Shown here one piece after another: positions 35,401 through 47,825 of a stretch of 64,000 bases of DNA (position 1 is its first letter; every line of letters begins with the position of its first letter). Where the stretch lies: the NCBI GenBank assembly GCA_914767715.1, contig OU612066.1:37052283-37116282 (forward strand), in the 5' to 3' direction. A program made the translations under genes and the position numbers. Below the pieces are notes generated by a model that worked only from the letters and a program-made list of their open reading frames with translations, made no database searches and was not told the origin of the DNA. This stretch comes from Membranipora membranacea. Lineage: Eukaryota > Bryozoa > Gymnolaemata > Cheilostomatida > Membraniporidae.

Positions 35401-38400
35401 ATCTAGTAGTTAGTATTATATATACCCTCCTTGTGACAGAGTGATACAAAGTCACTATACTTCACTAGGCAAGTAAGAGTAGACAGGATGAGCATTGATG
35501 GTGTAACACTGCAACACTTGGTTTGCCATGGCAAAACCCAGAATTGCTCATTTGTAAAGTTTATGTTTCTCAGATTCCTCAGCTTGTGGTTGACAGTTTG
35601 CCTACATCTACACATTATATTGTACTTACCAGGTCCTTGCAGTGTTCTTGAGTCTTGAACTGAGTTATCCGCATCTACATAATAAAATGCACCAGTTAAA
35701 GCTCACTGAATCTTTGATCATATGAAGCGAGATCGTCTTTATATATGTTAAAAATTATCCAGAATTATTGAGATGGTAGATATCACGGTAGAGAACGTCG
35801 CTATATGACAGTAAAGAATGTAGGTATATCACAGTACAGAGTGTAGGTATATGTAATCTTATGAGGCAGGCAGTGACTTATAGTGAGTAGAATATTGAGG
35901 ATGTATGAGAGTAGTTAACTATCCTTCACTGCTAATTCTGACTGTACGTATCTTATTACGGTCAGCGGAAAGCTTACATGATAAGCACGGCCAGTGGCAG
36001 CAGCAGCAGATATTTATTACCATTCAGAGCATCTATTCACTAAAGGGCATCAAGTACTCAGTATAGGCAGTGTACTGTTTGTTGAGACTTAGTATTAAAA
36101 TCTGCATCAAGGTACAGTATACTCTCAATGTAACAGTCACCCCTAGACAACGGGTCGCCGACTCGCAGGTTTGATCCAGCAGCAGAAAGCAGTGGGCGTC
36201 ATCATGTGTGCACTGGTAGTTTTAACTTAGCTTGTGACACGGGACGCTGGGGGTACGGCATAGGCAGTAAATTGCAAAGGTAAGCAGTTGCAAGGTAATA
36301 TGCAGCAGGGCTCGTTAGAGGGAATATATGTTACCTCTGTCTGCCAAACAATAATAATTAGGAAAAAATATTGTTGTTAATAAAAGAGATAATTAATAGT
36401 TGAGAGGTTATAAAATACAACTGATACGATGATAGAGAATGTAAGCTAGAGGAGGGTAGGGGCATGAATAAGAGCACATTATGAGGGGCGGTACATCTAC
36501 GATAAATGGTTAGATAGTACATATAAGACTAGAGAAGTCAATAGAGGTGCCAGAGTTATCATCCATGTAAACAGGAAGTGGGATCATCATCAACAACAAC
36601 ACTTGTCAATTTTCCTCAGCGACTTCTGCTAACAATCATGGTAGCAGGAAATTACTGAACACACCCTTGTTTACTTATGACCCCTGTTGATCTATTCACA
36701 CCAGAGTAATAAACTATAAGTAAGGTACCCAACCTCATAAGTAAATCTTTGACAGACAAGACATGAAATCTCACGAGATGGTCTTATATAGAAATATCTT
36801 AATTGTAACAGAATGAAGTAAGTCTCTTGACAAAAATATATGTAACTGTTAACAAAGTATTAGATGAAGTATGCTAATAAATTATTCAGAAATAGGTTGT
36901 GTGGGGAGGATATTGTGCATTGTACAATGACAACCAGGGAAAAGTCTAGTCTGGTTAGCTCTACTGTAAGAGGGTGAATCTGGGGTCAATGGATCAGCCT
37001 GGTAATGGGTATTGCTAAGGGTAATGTGACAGGCATATTACACAACTACAACCTATCTATTCTACTGGTTATGAAAGTAGGATATGAGAATTAAATAGGC
37101 CTACAGAAAGCTGATCTATCAACTATAACCCTAAAATTTGGTTCATAGACGAAGCGTGAGTCACTGCTACAAAGAGCTGCAGAGTCTGGTGAAGCTCAGG
37201 TCTAGGCTATAATAGAAGGTCTATCATAGCGCTGTGATGTCCATGTACAAAACTCACACAGGGTTAAGTTAGAGATGAACACAAAGTATTCAATTAGTAC
37301 TAGCAGAATCAACACAGAACAGAACTGGACATTATGACAGCTAGATAAGACAGAGAGACAGTAATCACTATGTTAGGAAATCATCACGTGACACATCACA
37401 GGGTAAAACGACAAGCTACAAAGGGCAGCATCAACACAAAGCTCTTACTTTCTATATCAGCTGCCACAACCACAGCCCCACCAGGGGCGGCGTCCTCAGT
37501 GTTAGGGGTGACTTCTAGTGGTATCTGATGAGGGGTGACATCTCTGTTCTCATTGGCTGACAGAAACAGGCAACAGTTATGTGACTAATAAGTGTGAGAG
37601 ATACAAAAATAGAGCTGACTCACATATAAGTGTTAGACATAAGAGGCTTCTAAAAGTCAACAGACCCAGTGACTGAATTTACTAAATAACTTTCTATGTA
37701 GACAAAGAGGGATTGTGGGTATTACAGAGCAGTGAGATAGTGGGTGAAATTAACCTTTACTCATCTATGTAGGTATAGTAAAGGCAGTTGACAGGTCATG
37801 TGTACTATTGGTTATTTTTGTGACTGTGAAGACTACAATGTGTCAAATTAAGTATTAAGTTTATCCAAGAACTCCTTCCTCTATCAGGAGGGCTCTTTTC
37901 CAAGAAAGACTCAATACTCATAATTATCAGGTCTCAGGGTGGTAATTAGACTGGATGAGGAGTTATCTACTTCTATAAGGGACTGATTCGAGTGATAAAG
38001 TGAGGGTAGATAAATCTCTATCACTCTACTCTCTAGCCTGTACCTCAGCAGGGAGGGCGAGAGTATATCCTACCCTCACTGATCTCAGTGACTCAGTGAC
38101 TACATGCAGGCCGCCATGCCGAAGAACTAGAGAAGTACTACTAGAGGTATATAACAAAGCACTACGCCGAGGTAAACAGAGAAAGAGTCATCTCCTGAAG
38201 ATAAGGTAAGGATATCAGAGAAGGAGGGAACAGGAAACAGTCCAGAGAAGTAGACGGTATTATGACACACATTCAGGAAGACTATGTTGTTGCAATCACC
38301 AGAATGGAAAACAAGAATTGAATCTTCTGTAGCTGTAGATCCTTGAGTCATACAGAGTGGCGAACAAATGAGTATTTGTTTCGAGTCATGGGCAAGGTCT

Positions 38401-41400
38401 ATGAACTTCCAACTCCTTGCTTGGGGGTTAAAAATTGTGTCCTAATTAGTAGTGCTAAAGTGAAAATGCCTGCTCATTTTCTATGATATTTGTAACTCGA
38501 TCGATTTTAATGGTGTCTCAATGCAATATTAATTGAGTAACAAAAAGTTCAAAACATCAATTTCCATCTAGAGCGTAATATTACCTACTCAAAACAACTG
38601 AGAAACAATAAGTTGTTTTGACTGCTTATGGATAATTAGTCACCCATTATGTTGAAATGTTGATTATTGTTTCATGAACTGAACGATAGAATATGTCTAG
38701 TGAAGGCGCATTGTGAGAACGAAGGAGTTGTAGGCCTACCAGGTAACCCATACAAAAGTAGCATTCATCAAGAAACTTTTCATCATCTTTTTGTAGATGT
38801 TTGAGATGGCTAGATGATATAATATTTCACACAAAAAATCCTGGAAACTAGCTAAACCACAATTTCTGGTTCAATGTGCCAAATTTTCCACTGACTGAAA
38901 GTTGTTCATAAAAAATGGCATATGTAGCCTATCGAACATGAATCATTTAAATTATCAGAAATTAGAGATTAGTGAATGGATATCCTGTTAGGCTAGGATT
39001 TTGCAGCCCATTTATCAATGAGCACTAAAAAAGAGAAAATAATTGCAGATTTACAGGATCAAGATTTCAATTTGATAGGGAATTTCTACCCAGTCACTGA
39101 AGACTAGACTAGTCTAGAGAGATGATAACAAGGTTAGAATTTAAATATTGACCCCAATAAAATCAGCAGATCCACTCAATTTGTTAACACTTCAGCTCCA
39201 TGTGCGTCAAAAAGGATCAACGCAACCACCACCACATTCCAGATATCAGCTGAGGCGTAGAGATCTACAGTATCACTGCATGAGTGCATGAGAATCATAC
39301 TCAGAGTTCTATTTTTGGTTCCATCTCTCTTCAAGTCTTTACTGACGACGACGACGACAACCAAACCAGCATATCTGCTGTAGTCCCCATAGACACGACA
39401 CTCTGGTTATTCTATCTGGACTACTGGATGAGTTCTATGCAGCTCTACTCATACTCAATTGATTGCATGGCAGAGACAGCAAAATACTGTATGTATCACT
39501 GATCAGAGCCTGGTCAAACCATAAACGCTCCACGAGGGATAATGGGATAATGGACAACAGATAAGACCCGAGAGCCCCAACTTGTGATTTGTTGCCAAAT
39601 ATTGCACAGCCAACTCAACATGCAACAAGTCGCCTCACCCTTCAGAGTCAATGACCATTCAGCCCTGAGAGCTCTTGTTTTGAATGTTGTTCACAAGTTC
39701 TGTTATCAATTACTTAGTATTGACATTGAGACAACAAAGACAAACTGATGATTAGTCATAAAGGGTGATAAGTTTGAGTACAGGGCGGGTGGACCAGCTG
39801 ATAGGACAGCAGATAATTGGGCTAATACCGAGACCAGAGTGACTATTCTACTAAATATACAGGCCAGATAGCTCAAAGATGAAAAGGGCACTCATCAGAC
39901 TCATAGGCTAGACTCTTCCCGAATCAGGAACCTTTGAATTTCAACACCCAATTTTCCTGTAATTCATGCTTCGCCTTTTCCGTCAAGGAATATGTATCCT
40001 ATGTGTTTTCAAACCCGCAAAAAAAACTGCCAACGCCACTCCTTTCCCGTCGAGGGACTAAGTCTTGATAGGCAACAAAATTTCCCAATACATCTTCCGA
40101 TATTGCTATGATAAGGTTATTTTGGAGTAACGATATGTATCAGAAGGTTATTGCTTTTCTATGCTCATCTCTGCTGTAGAATATAACATAAGGAGACCAG
40201 ACATAGATAGGTTTTATACAGCAGCTGGTTATAGATTGCCGTACATGTGTGAAACACCTTGTGAGGTCAGCATATCAGATCGACAACAACACTGCCCCCT
40301 CTATCACTCTCTAACGCTCTCAGTCACTCTCACCTATATAAATCTTTTATAACCACAATTAACAGATTTGTGTTAATTTAGCACACAGGTGTAAATTGAT
40401 TTGCAGCATCATTGAATCATGTTGACCAAACATCAGACCTCAGAGTTCATAATAATATTCTGTTTACAAGTTTTCTTTGCGGATATTTACAATGGAACTT
40501 GAATCAATTATTTACACCTGTTATATAATGGAGAAGTTGGATAGTTGGGTATGTTATGAGTATGAGATCAGTGTATGGGCCAGTCTGCTCTCCTCTCTCT
40601 CGAGTGGCTCACCCAGCTGCGACCCTGACACTGATAGTTAGATTTAAAATTATGCATAATTCCTTGGAAGGGCAGAGTTAAATACTAATTTAAACATCCA
40701 AACTACATTTTTAAACTTTCATGAAGAATATTTTAATGGTAGATGTTTGCATATCAGCAGGTCAGAATACCATTACTCTGCCCCTCAGAGATCGTACAGC
40801 ACCACTAAATCACCCCTAGCAAAGCTCCTTAATGTAATAACATGAGCTGCCACAGAGAACAGACTGTCTGTATAAAGCTCATCATCGAGGGTTTTATCCT
40901 CAATTGACATTATTATCTCGCTGGTTATATACACTGGGTCAGGAGCGCTCACTCACTTCAAACTCAGTCAAGTTCATAGCTTATCAGAGCTATACGTTAT
41001 GTAAGTTTGTTAGTGTACGTACGTTAGTGTACGTACTGTGAGGTCTGCTAAATAATATCGCTGTGCTTATATATTACAGAAGGGAGGGAGATAGACTAGG
41101 CATAGATAGTGATCTGCTACATAAAGCCACTTATACTGCTGATATCTGTTCACTGACTGACTAGGCAGGCTAGTAGCCTATGTACACAAAACCAGCATAG
41201 CCTCGGTCCTTGCAACAGCAGTGCCGGTCTAGTAACATGTTCCCTCACAAATTCTGAGACATGACTTGAGGGTGTGTCAATGTCAGTACCTAAAACTGTC
41301 TATGGCAAGAAAGGTGGTCACCATCGCTAAAGCTCATTATTTATGGTCCATTATCGTGGCTGTCAGTTACAGGGGAGTCAACCACTGAATGAGGCAAATC

Positions 41401-44400
41401 ACTCTATTAATCACTCTACACTGTCCCGCACACACACAGGCCATATAGGTCATATAACATGAGGGCTACTACTGATTATATAATCTCATCACTGATTTAT
41501 GTTAATTATTGTGTTATTACAATGTATTTACTAATTTAGCTTGTCTAAAGGTACTCATTAGCTTGTAGTAGTATGAATGTTGTGGACATGCAGTGCAGTG
41601 ATTTTCACCATGTAGAGACTTGTCAGATACGAGAACGAGAGTGTTATTCAGCCACTGAGGATAATAACAGAGTAGGGTCAGGTGTTTGGGATGTACACTT
41701 TGTTTTATACAGCAGCTGAGCATTAGTATACAAATATGCCAATCAAGGGAGCCAATGACAAGATGATGATGTTATGTTGGAATCTGATTTATGTTTATGG
41801 TAAAGTGCTCTACAGGGGAACTTTTTTGATATTTTTATTATCAAAATTGGTATGTACTTTTGGGCAGGGCGTACATGGCTGTCAATGATAAAGGCTTTTA
41901 TCCTGATGTTGTTAGGCAGAGAATGATGGCCTTGTACTAATTTGTCCTCATACTTGGATTATACAAAAATCATTTGTCAACAACTTGAAATGTCACTGAT
42001 GTATTTTCATGAAAATTGATTTATGAGCTTTCAATACCCCAGTTATTCAAAGAAAGCTAGCTAGCTAGGATGGGAGTCAACGAAGCAGCCTATAGAGTGC
42101 TCAAAGTATCAAACCGAGAGTGTACAGCTATTATTGGGGTGAGGTCAACATTACGTGACTACAATAAGTCTAAATTTAGAAGTAAACAATGGTGGCTGGT
42201 GAGTGAGTTAACTACTGCAGTGGTCGCTTATAGAGCTGACAGGCAGCCAGGGGATAAAATATAGACTACTAAGAATGAGTGCCCTGGGGTAGAGTGGAGT
42301 GATTAGTCCGCTGCCAAGGATGATGATGAAATCGTCAAGGGAGTAAGTGCTGACGGGAGATGAACTATAGACATTGCATAACTTAACTCAGCACTGTCTG
42401 AGAAGAGCCTGTTGACAGATGAATAATCGTGTAGAACATGAGAAACTAGCAGAGTTCCAGCTAAGACGACTGAGAGGATGACTGAGGGAGGGGTATGAGA
42501 GTCCTACCTGTGTTGTCAGATTTGGGTTGATTACATGCTCGTTGGTCCTTATTTTTGTCATCATCTTTTAACAATCCCCGTTTGACTAACTCCTCACGAG
42601 ACTTTCTAACAGACAAGCGCCTTTCTAGTTCTACCAGACAATAACACAGGCAGCGCATTAGTATAAATAAACACAATAATAAACACTGCTGCCAGCAGTC
42701 GGAGTAAAAAAAGGAAAGAGCACCTGGTCTAACCTGTCACAAGATTTAACACTTTATCCAACTGTCACTGGTACATGTCACTGGTACATGTCACTGGTAC
42801 ATGTCACTGGTACATGTCACTGGTACATGTCACTGGTACATGTCACTGTACACTGTCCAAAACTTAAAAAATGATAGTCTCTTAATAATCAGCATAAAGA
42901 CTGAAATGCAAATTTTGCTTTGATGCAAAGTGACGGTTGTCTTGTGACAGATTGACCATTGCTACTAGAAGATCCATCTGTGGGCGTAAGAAAACTGTGA
43001 GTTTAAGAACTGAAGTTCCAGCCTTCATATGTAGGAGTGGTTGTTGAGTTCGCTTCTACCACTGCCTAATATAAAAACAGGAACATCATTCTCAATCCAG
43101 GCTCATGCTCAAATTTTCAGTAGCCTAGTATGGCACAACAAATAATTCCAAGGCAATGTCAAAATCAAAATTGAAACGCCGGGAAGAAATGCATAGAGAT
43201 GAAAATTGCTCACATAATCTGCATGCTTTGGCAAAAGAAGACAGGGCACATGGCTTATACACAACTTCAGAGAATAGCAGAAGAAAACAAGCCAATAACA
43301 ATCAGTGCACAGGACAATCGTTTAATAATCAGGAAGTAGTGGGGAGTGTTTGTTTGTGACAGGCTGGATCAATGAGGGTGTTGGTTTACTGTGGGCATCA
43401 GGCGACCAGGAACCACACATAGGAATCAGGAAGTTAAATAATTACAGGGTAAATTATTATTATTACCTGGTAAAACCCATGATGAGGGTAGAAGCCAACA
43501 TTTCCCTTTCCAACATTAAAGCTCAGAAAAATAAACAAGCGGTATTCTTCTTTGAATGCAATTATGAAAACCTAGAGGATATCACTCACCAACTGCCTGC
43601 AGCTCGAGCTTCTTACTTCTTTTCTTCCTTCTCCACTTCCACGGTTTGAATATCCTCGCCAGTTTCTGCCAGAAGTTCTTCTTTTTAGTGGTAGGAGATT
43701 TCGGTGAGGTGGGTAGAGAGTGTGTAGAATTGTCTGTTTGTTCTGCGCTGGATGAGCTGGCTATCTGAATACTTGGTTCGCTGGCAGCTGCTCCGATAGT
43801 AAGAGGACCAGGGGAGGCAGTCTCAGCTTCTACAGCTGGCTCTGAGGCTACTGTTGTGTCTACAGTTAATTCCACATTGTGTTGTTGCTGTAGCTCAGCC
43901 TGCACATTGTTAGTGTGCTCTACATAGGCAGAGACCACAGTATCAGGTGATTCATCACCACTAGATGGGTCTGTGACCTGTATCTGCTGCGGCAGAGCCA
44001 ATAGAGAGGATGAATCATGAGCTGCAGTGATTGATAACGAAGGATTACCCTCCCCCTCACCATCAGACTCCTCAGAGTTAGTTACATTATTAGTAGTTAA
44101 TGTCTGAGGAGGAGATACTGATGATTCATGTACTTGTTGTTCTGCAGCGGCGGCTGTGTCGGACACAGTAGGAGTTATCACAGATAAATCTGACTGGAAT
44201 GTGGGCTTATCCTCTTCTTCTACATCATAAGTAGCTTGCTCAGTATCGGCCTCAGGCTGTCCATCTGTAGAAACGACTATAGCTGATGCTGACATAGCTT
44301 GTGTTTCTGATGAAGGTGAGACAGATGAGGAGGGGGCACTGTCCTCGTCCCCTACACTGACGGTCAGATCTGCTGACATATCTTCAGAGTGACTCACATC

Positions 44401-45047
44401 ACCGTTCACTGTGACAGGAGAGGGTTTAGTTGGTGATGAGTAATCCTGGTCTATGGTTACTGAGCTGTTTATATCACCTATACAGAGAAGTAATAAAATT
44501 AAGTTAGACTCCTCCCATCAGCACATACTAAGGTTGGATCACAACACAGAGTAATACTCTGCGATAACAAGTTAGCTGCACTGCAGACACCATTCATATA
44601 ACCCCAGCCACTTCATGCTGTGAAGCAAGTCAAGTATTCGCTCTAAACAAGGAAACTGGTACCAGTATAATTAAAACAGCCAGGCCACAAATATTCTTTA
44701 GAAATCAAGCAAATTTCAGGAGCAAAAAGAGGACATATGATATTATCCCAGAGTAAGGATTTATATAATATATATTTTTTATATCCTTACTCTGTGATAT
44801 TACGTTATTCTTCAGGCTAAGGTATATAATACTTTTGACAATTAATCTCCTTTCCCTTTACATATTTTTGATCAATCTCAAAGAATATGCAAATTATCTG
44901 AATCACTTACAGCAGAGTGATTCATTCTTTTCTTTCGTTGTTTATTTAACAAACATTAATACACCACCACTACTCACCATTGAGAGAGCCGTTAAGTTTT
45001 GGGGTTAGGTCCATGTCTGGAAGACGAAATGCTGTGTCTGCGCTCAT
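30776..45047 (-). CDS. PHACTR: Phosphatase and actin regulator (PHACTR) family protein
   Basis: Twelve exons join in phase: 44978-45047 (start [16 protein letters not shown]), 43590-44477, 42508-42630, 37449-37556, 35630-35674, 34718-34864, 34196-34463, 33209-33321, 32182-32394, 31807-31865, 31269-31406, 30780-30856; about 750 aa. Exon 2 encodes a long Ser/Thr/Glu-rich tract ending in a basic segment ([19 protein letters not shown], residues about 293-311). RPEL1 ([19 protein letters not shown]) follows at about 320-343. RPEL2-4 lie at about 590-700 ([47 protein letters not shown]). A proline-rich stretch and an acidic HYRDD region sit between. The C-terminus ([39 protein letters not shown]) is the conserved PP1-binding end. 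Role by family: RPELs bind G-actin and the tail binds PP1, linking actin state to phosphatase activity. The usual last few residues after LTR (FHRP in vertebrates) were not found: either a tiny exon is missed or translation ends at the TAA overlapping the donor (30776-30778). Confidence 0.9.
32400..32440. repeat. TA microsatellite in PHACTR intron
   Basis: (TA)n tract about 20 bp upstream (minus-strand sense) of the RPEL2-3 exon acceptor. Confidence 0.8.
32675..32805. repeat. Tandem repeat of about 24-26 bp
   Basis: About four units containing CCCCTTACATTAACCCC and CACCTCAGC/TACCTCA in a PHACTR intron. Confidence 0.7.
32995..33192. repeat. 18-bp minisatellite at PHACTR splice donor
   Basis: About eleven units of an 18-bp repeat containing GGGGGGAGATACATGAGA. 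It begins within about 15 bp of the donor of exon 33209-33321. Because the unit is a multiple of three and lacks stops in that frame, the exon frame runs on through it as VSPPSH repeats if the intron is retained. Confidence 0.9.
38000..42500. other. Long PHACTR intron, no gene seen
   Basis: Part of the intron between exons 42508-42630 and 37449-37556. Short open frames (for example 42070-42264) lack splice partners or family features. Confidence 0.4.
42766..42848. repeat. 13-bp tandem repeat
   Basis: About six to seven copies of TGTCACTGGTACA in a PHACTR intron just upstream (minus sense) of the RPEL1 exon. Confidence 0.9.
44749..44794. repeat. CAGAGTAAGGAT hairpin
   Basis: CAGAGTAAGGAT and ATCCTTACTCTG surround an AT-rich core. 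TGATATT occurs 4 bp before the left end and directly after the right end, a possible target duplication. Same family ends as 52-278 and 61101-61191. Confidence 0.6.
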
Positions 45048-45657
45048 TTTAATGTTCAAACAATGATACGCAGAACAACCAATTTAGACTGGTATCCGAG
45101 CCTATGTACCGCTGCACATCATGTAGGAATTGATATAGACGTTATATTATTCCAATGTCCACACGCTGAAAGGCTGGAAAAAAATACAACAGTTATGCTG
45201 AAGCGTTTCCAAGGCCTTTCATGTAGTGATGAGAGACAGACATGCTGATTTATAGAGACGACAGTCCATATTGTTGATTTGGTACAAGTGAACTTGAATT
45301 TGATGTGCACCACCATGATATTAAAACCTGAAGACGTTAGTAATACAACTGAAAATAAGATGAAGAAAGTGAATCACTAAAAATAACTGACTGATTCCAG
45401 GTTCCGTTAACAAGTTTAGATGCTGGTTAGGTCTTCTGGACAGACTGGAGCACAACTTCTGTGCCATTCATTCTCAATAAGCAGGCAGGTCACATGGGCT
45501 AGAAGGTTGCAGTCAGATTGAAGTGTGAGACTTTATCTCCAAGTCCAACCCCCTTACCATCTGAGCAGCTAACTTGTACTACTGCTTACTCTTAATCATT
45601 AATGAATTTAAGGTCAGGACGTGTTAAATCAAAACCCCCTGCTTCGGTCTATGAAAG

Positions 45658-45686
45658 CAAGGAGTTGGATACTATCTAACTCCTTG
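45658..45686. repeat. 29-bp palindromic insertion with perfect 7-bp duplication
   Basis: CAAGGAGTT and AACTCCTTG surround a short loop. ATGAAAG flanks it at 45651-45657 and 45687-45693. Confidence 0.65.
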
Positions 45687-47310
45687 ATGAAAGGTAAGCT
45701 TCCGTAGGGCTTTATCTATTTGGGAAAGCATATCACTAAGCGTCTAGAGATAATAGAACCTTCCCTGGCACTTTGAGAGACATGAACCAAGTAAGAAGAA
45801 ATATGTGGCGCCAAGTTTAACAGACGGATGAAGTAAGTAATAGTAAAGGCTTGGCATGATGATGGCATATAGCTTATTAGGACCTACCTGTCAAATTTAC
45901 CTCAAATAAGCCAACATTTATAGAATCCAGTACAAGGTAAGGAATAGAACACAAGTTTCCTACAGGCTTTTAAGCCTGTAGGAGACTTGTTCCATCCTCC
46001 AGTCCTTGTCTCTGGTTCACACCGATAACAAAATTAAGGCTACTGCAACTCACAATTATTATCTAATAGTAAGAGATTTTCATGTCAGCTGACCTGTTAA
46101 TAGCACCTACCTCTAGTATCCGAAGTTCTCTACCTTCACTCTACCAGCAAAATTCAAATACAAATGAATGAATGATGATGTAGTCAAATGTTGTTTGTAT
46201 GTTGATACAGACAACAGCTATAATAAGTGAGATGGTAGAGTAGGGTTTTCCCAGTATGGAGAGTTGAACAGTCTTTGCAGACAGTCGGTTAGTATATCCC
46301 ACAGTTGAGTTTGAATAAAGTTATTATTATCTGAAGGAGATTATCTCACATAATCACAGCAGCAGAGAAGCAACGAATTTCTCCTGGCTCGACTACTCTA
46401 CCAAGTCCAAATGGAGAGAGGAGAAAAATCCTAAACTAAGGAAATACTTCTTGAATAGACTGCACTCATGTAGTGTCTAGGTATGATGTTTTATGTTCTG
46501 TTAGTTGTTATCCTATGCCAAATCTTAGTTTGATGGAGAGCAACGGAAGAGTGGTGTGGTGTAAACATTCACTTTAGAGCTAAACTCCACTGGATTCAGC
46601 CATTCATGACCTGAATGTTTACTTCCTGTGCCACTAGATGGCGCTTTTGAGTAATTTCACTTTGGAACAAATACTGGTCACGTGATATGTTACTAGACAA
46701 TACGAGACAACTCTTAATAAAGCTATTTCAAAACACGACTGGCCAGTTAGTGTTAGACAACTCCCTGGTGCGAAACATGACAAATCAGTGTTTGGACATG
46801 TGACCTCATACGTCATGAGCACCTGAGTGAATATTTCCCAATAATAAATTAAGTTCCTTGTGATTGTGAGTCATTACTGTGACTGACTGTTACAATAAGA
46901 GAAGCGACTGGAGGCTGTTACTCTCATAACTTCACATCTAGAACACCACATAAGTGCTGTCTTATCAGGTATGTACAATATCAAATCTGGTTAAACTTTT
47001 TATTTTACATCATCCTGATTTTGGGCAGTCCTATCTATCTATATGGCTTCAGCAAGTCAGTTGAATTGATGAATGAATGACAAAAAATTGGAATAGATTA
47101 GTCTTAGAGAGCAGACAGACCGCTAATAATTTAATTAAATGTAGGCCAACAGACCTACCTAATTGTTCTATTCATAATTGTACTAGCTAGTTCAGTGTAG
47201 GCATTTCTATGTCTACATGTATAAAATAATATATATTGTAGATTACTCCTTAATGATTGTTGATCACTACTATCATCAATCAACAAACTCCTTGGGCTTG
47301 ATTGTTGTAG

Positions 47311-47327
47311 CAAGGAGTAACTCCTTG
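47311..47327. repeat. 17-bp palindromic insertion
   Basis: CAAGGAGTAACTCCTTG, the shortest member. Flanks GTTGTAG (47304-47310) and ATTGTAG (47328-47334) match at six of seven bases. Confidence 0.5.
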
Positions 47328-47667
47328 ATTGTAGTTTGTGTTGTGATGGTGTAGCTGTTGTGATGGTGTAGCTGTTGTGTGACAGTAGATGTCTTATATT
47401 ATTGTGATATGTTCCTTTGGTTGGCCTAGACCTACTCTACAGTTAATGTGGTTTCCATACATGAATCACTAATTGGTGTACATTTTACACTTATTTACAT
47501 AAAAAAAGAAGATAAATCGGGAGGTCTTATCTCACGCCACATCCGAAGAATGGGCGGTGAGATACTAGTTGCCTCAAGGACGAGTCTGCAATTGCTGTGT
47601 CAGATTGCTCTCAGATTTCAGACAGGTTGGAGGTCATCTGGATGACAACAAAGCCCTAGTAGTCAAT

Positions 47668-47752
47668 GGACTGCAGTGTGACTCGAACCTGAGGCCGTGA
47701 ACACTTGCAAGCAGAAAGCTCAGCGCTGTAACCTACTGAGCAGCTTCACTGC
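47668..47752 (-). repeat. tRNA-derived SINE fragment
   Basis: On the minus strand an A-box-like GCTCAGTAGGTTACAGCGC and a B box GGTTCGAGTC are about 40 bp apart, as in a tRNA core. The stems do not pair well enough for a functional tRNA. It lies in the putative first intron of syntenin. Confidence 0.55.
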
Positions 47753-47825
47753 ATATTTGTTATATCTTTAATTTTACAATTACAGAGTATAATTACTACA
47801 AGCTTTACACACACAAATCATCAAA

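Larger units (their letters stand above)
45048..47825. other. Head-to-head intergenic region, PHACTR and syntenin
   Basis: Holds the promoters of the minus-strand PHACTR and plus-strand syntenin, an imperfect foldback at about 45933-46015 with a nearly perfect 19-bp inner palindrome (CCTACAGGCTT / AAGCCTGTAGG), two micro-palindromes and a SINE fragment. A likely non-coding first exon of syntenin ends at 46968 (CAG/GTATGT) and joins an acceptor at 47785, shortly before the ATG. Confidence 0.45.

Noticed and set aside
45933-46015. Foldback CCTACAGGCTT/AAGCCTGTAGG as another member of the 7-bp duplication family
   Set aside because: No direct repeat at the palindrome edges; kept only as a generic foldback.
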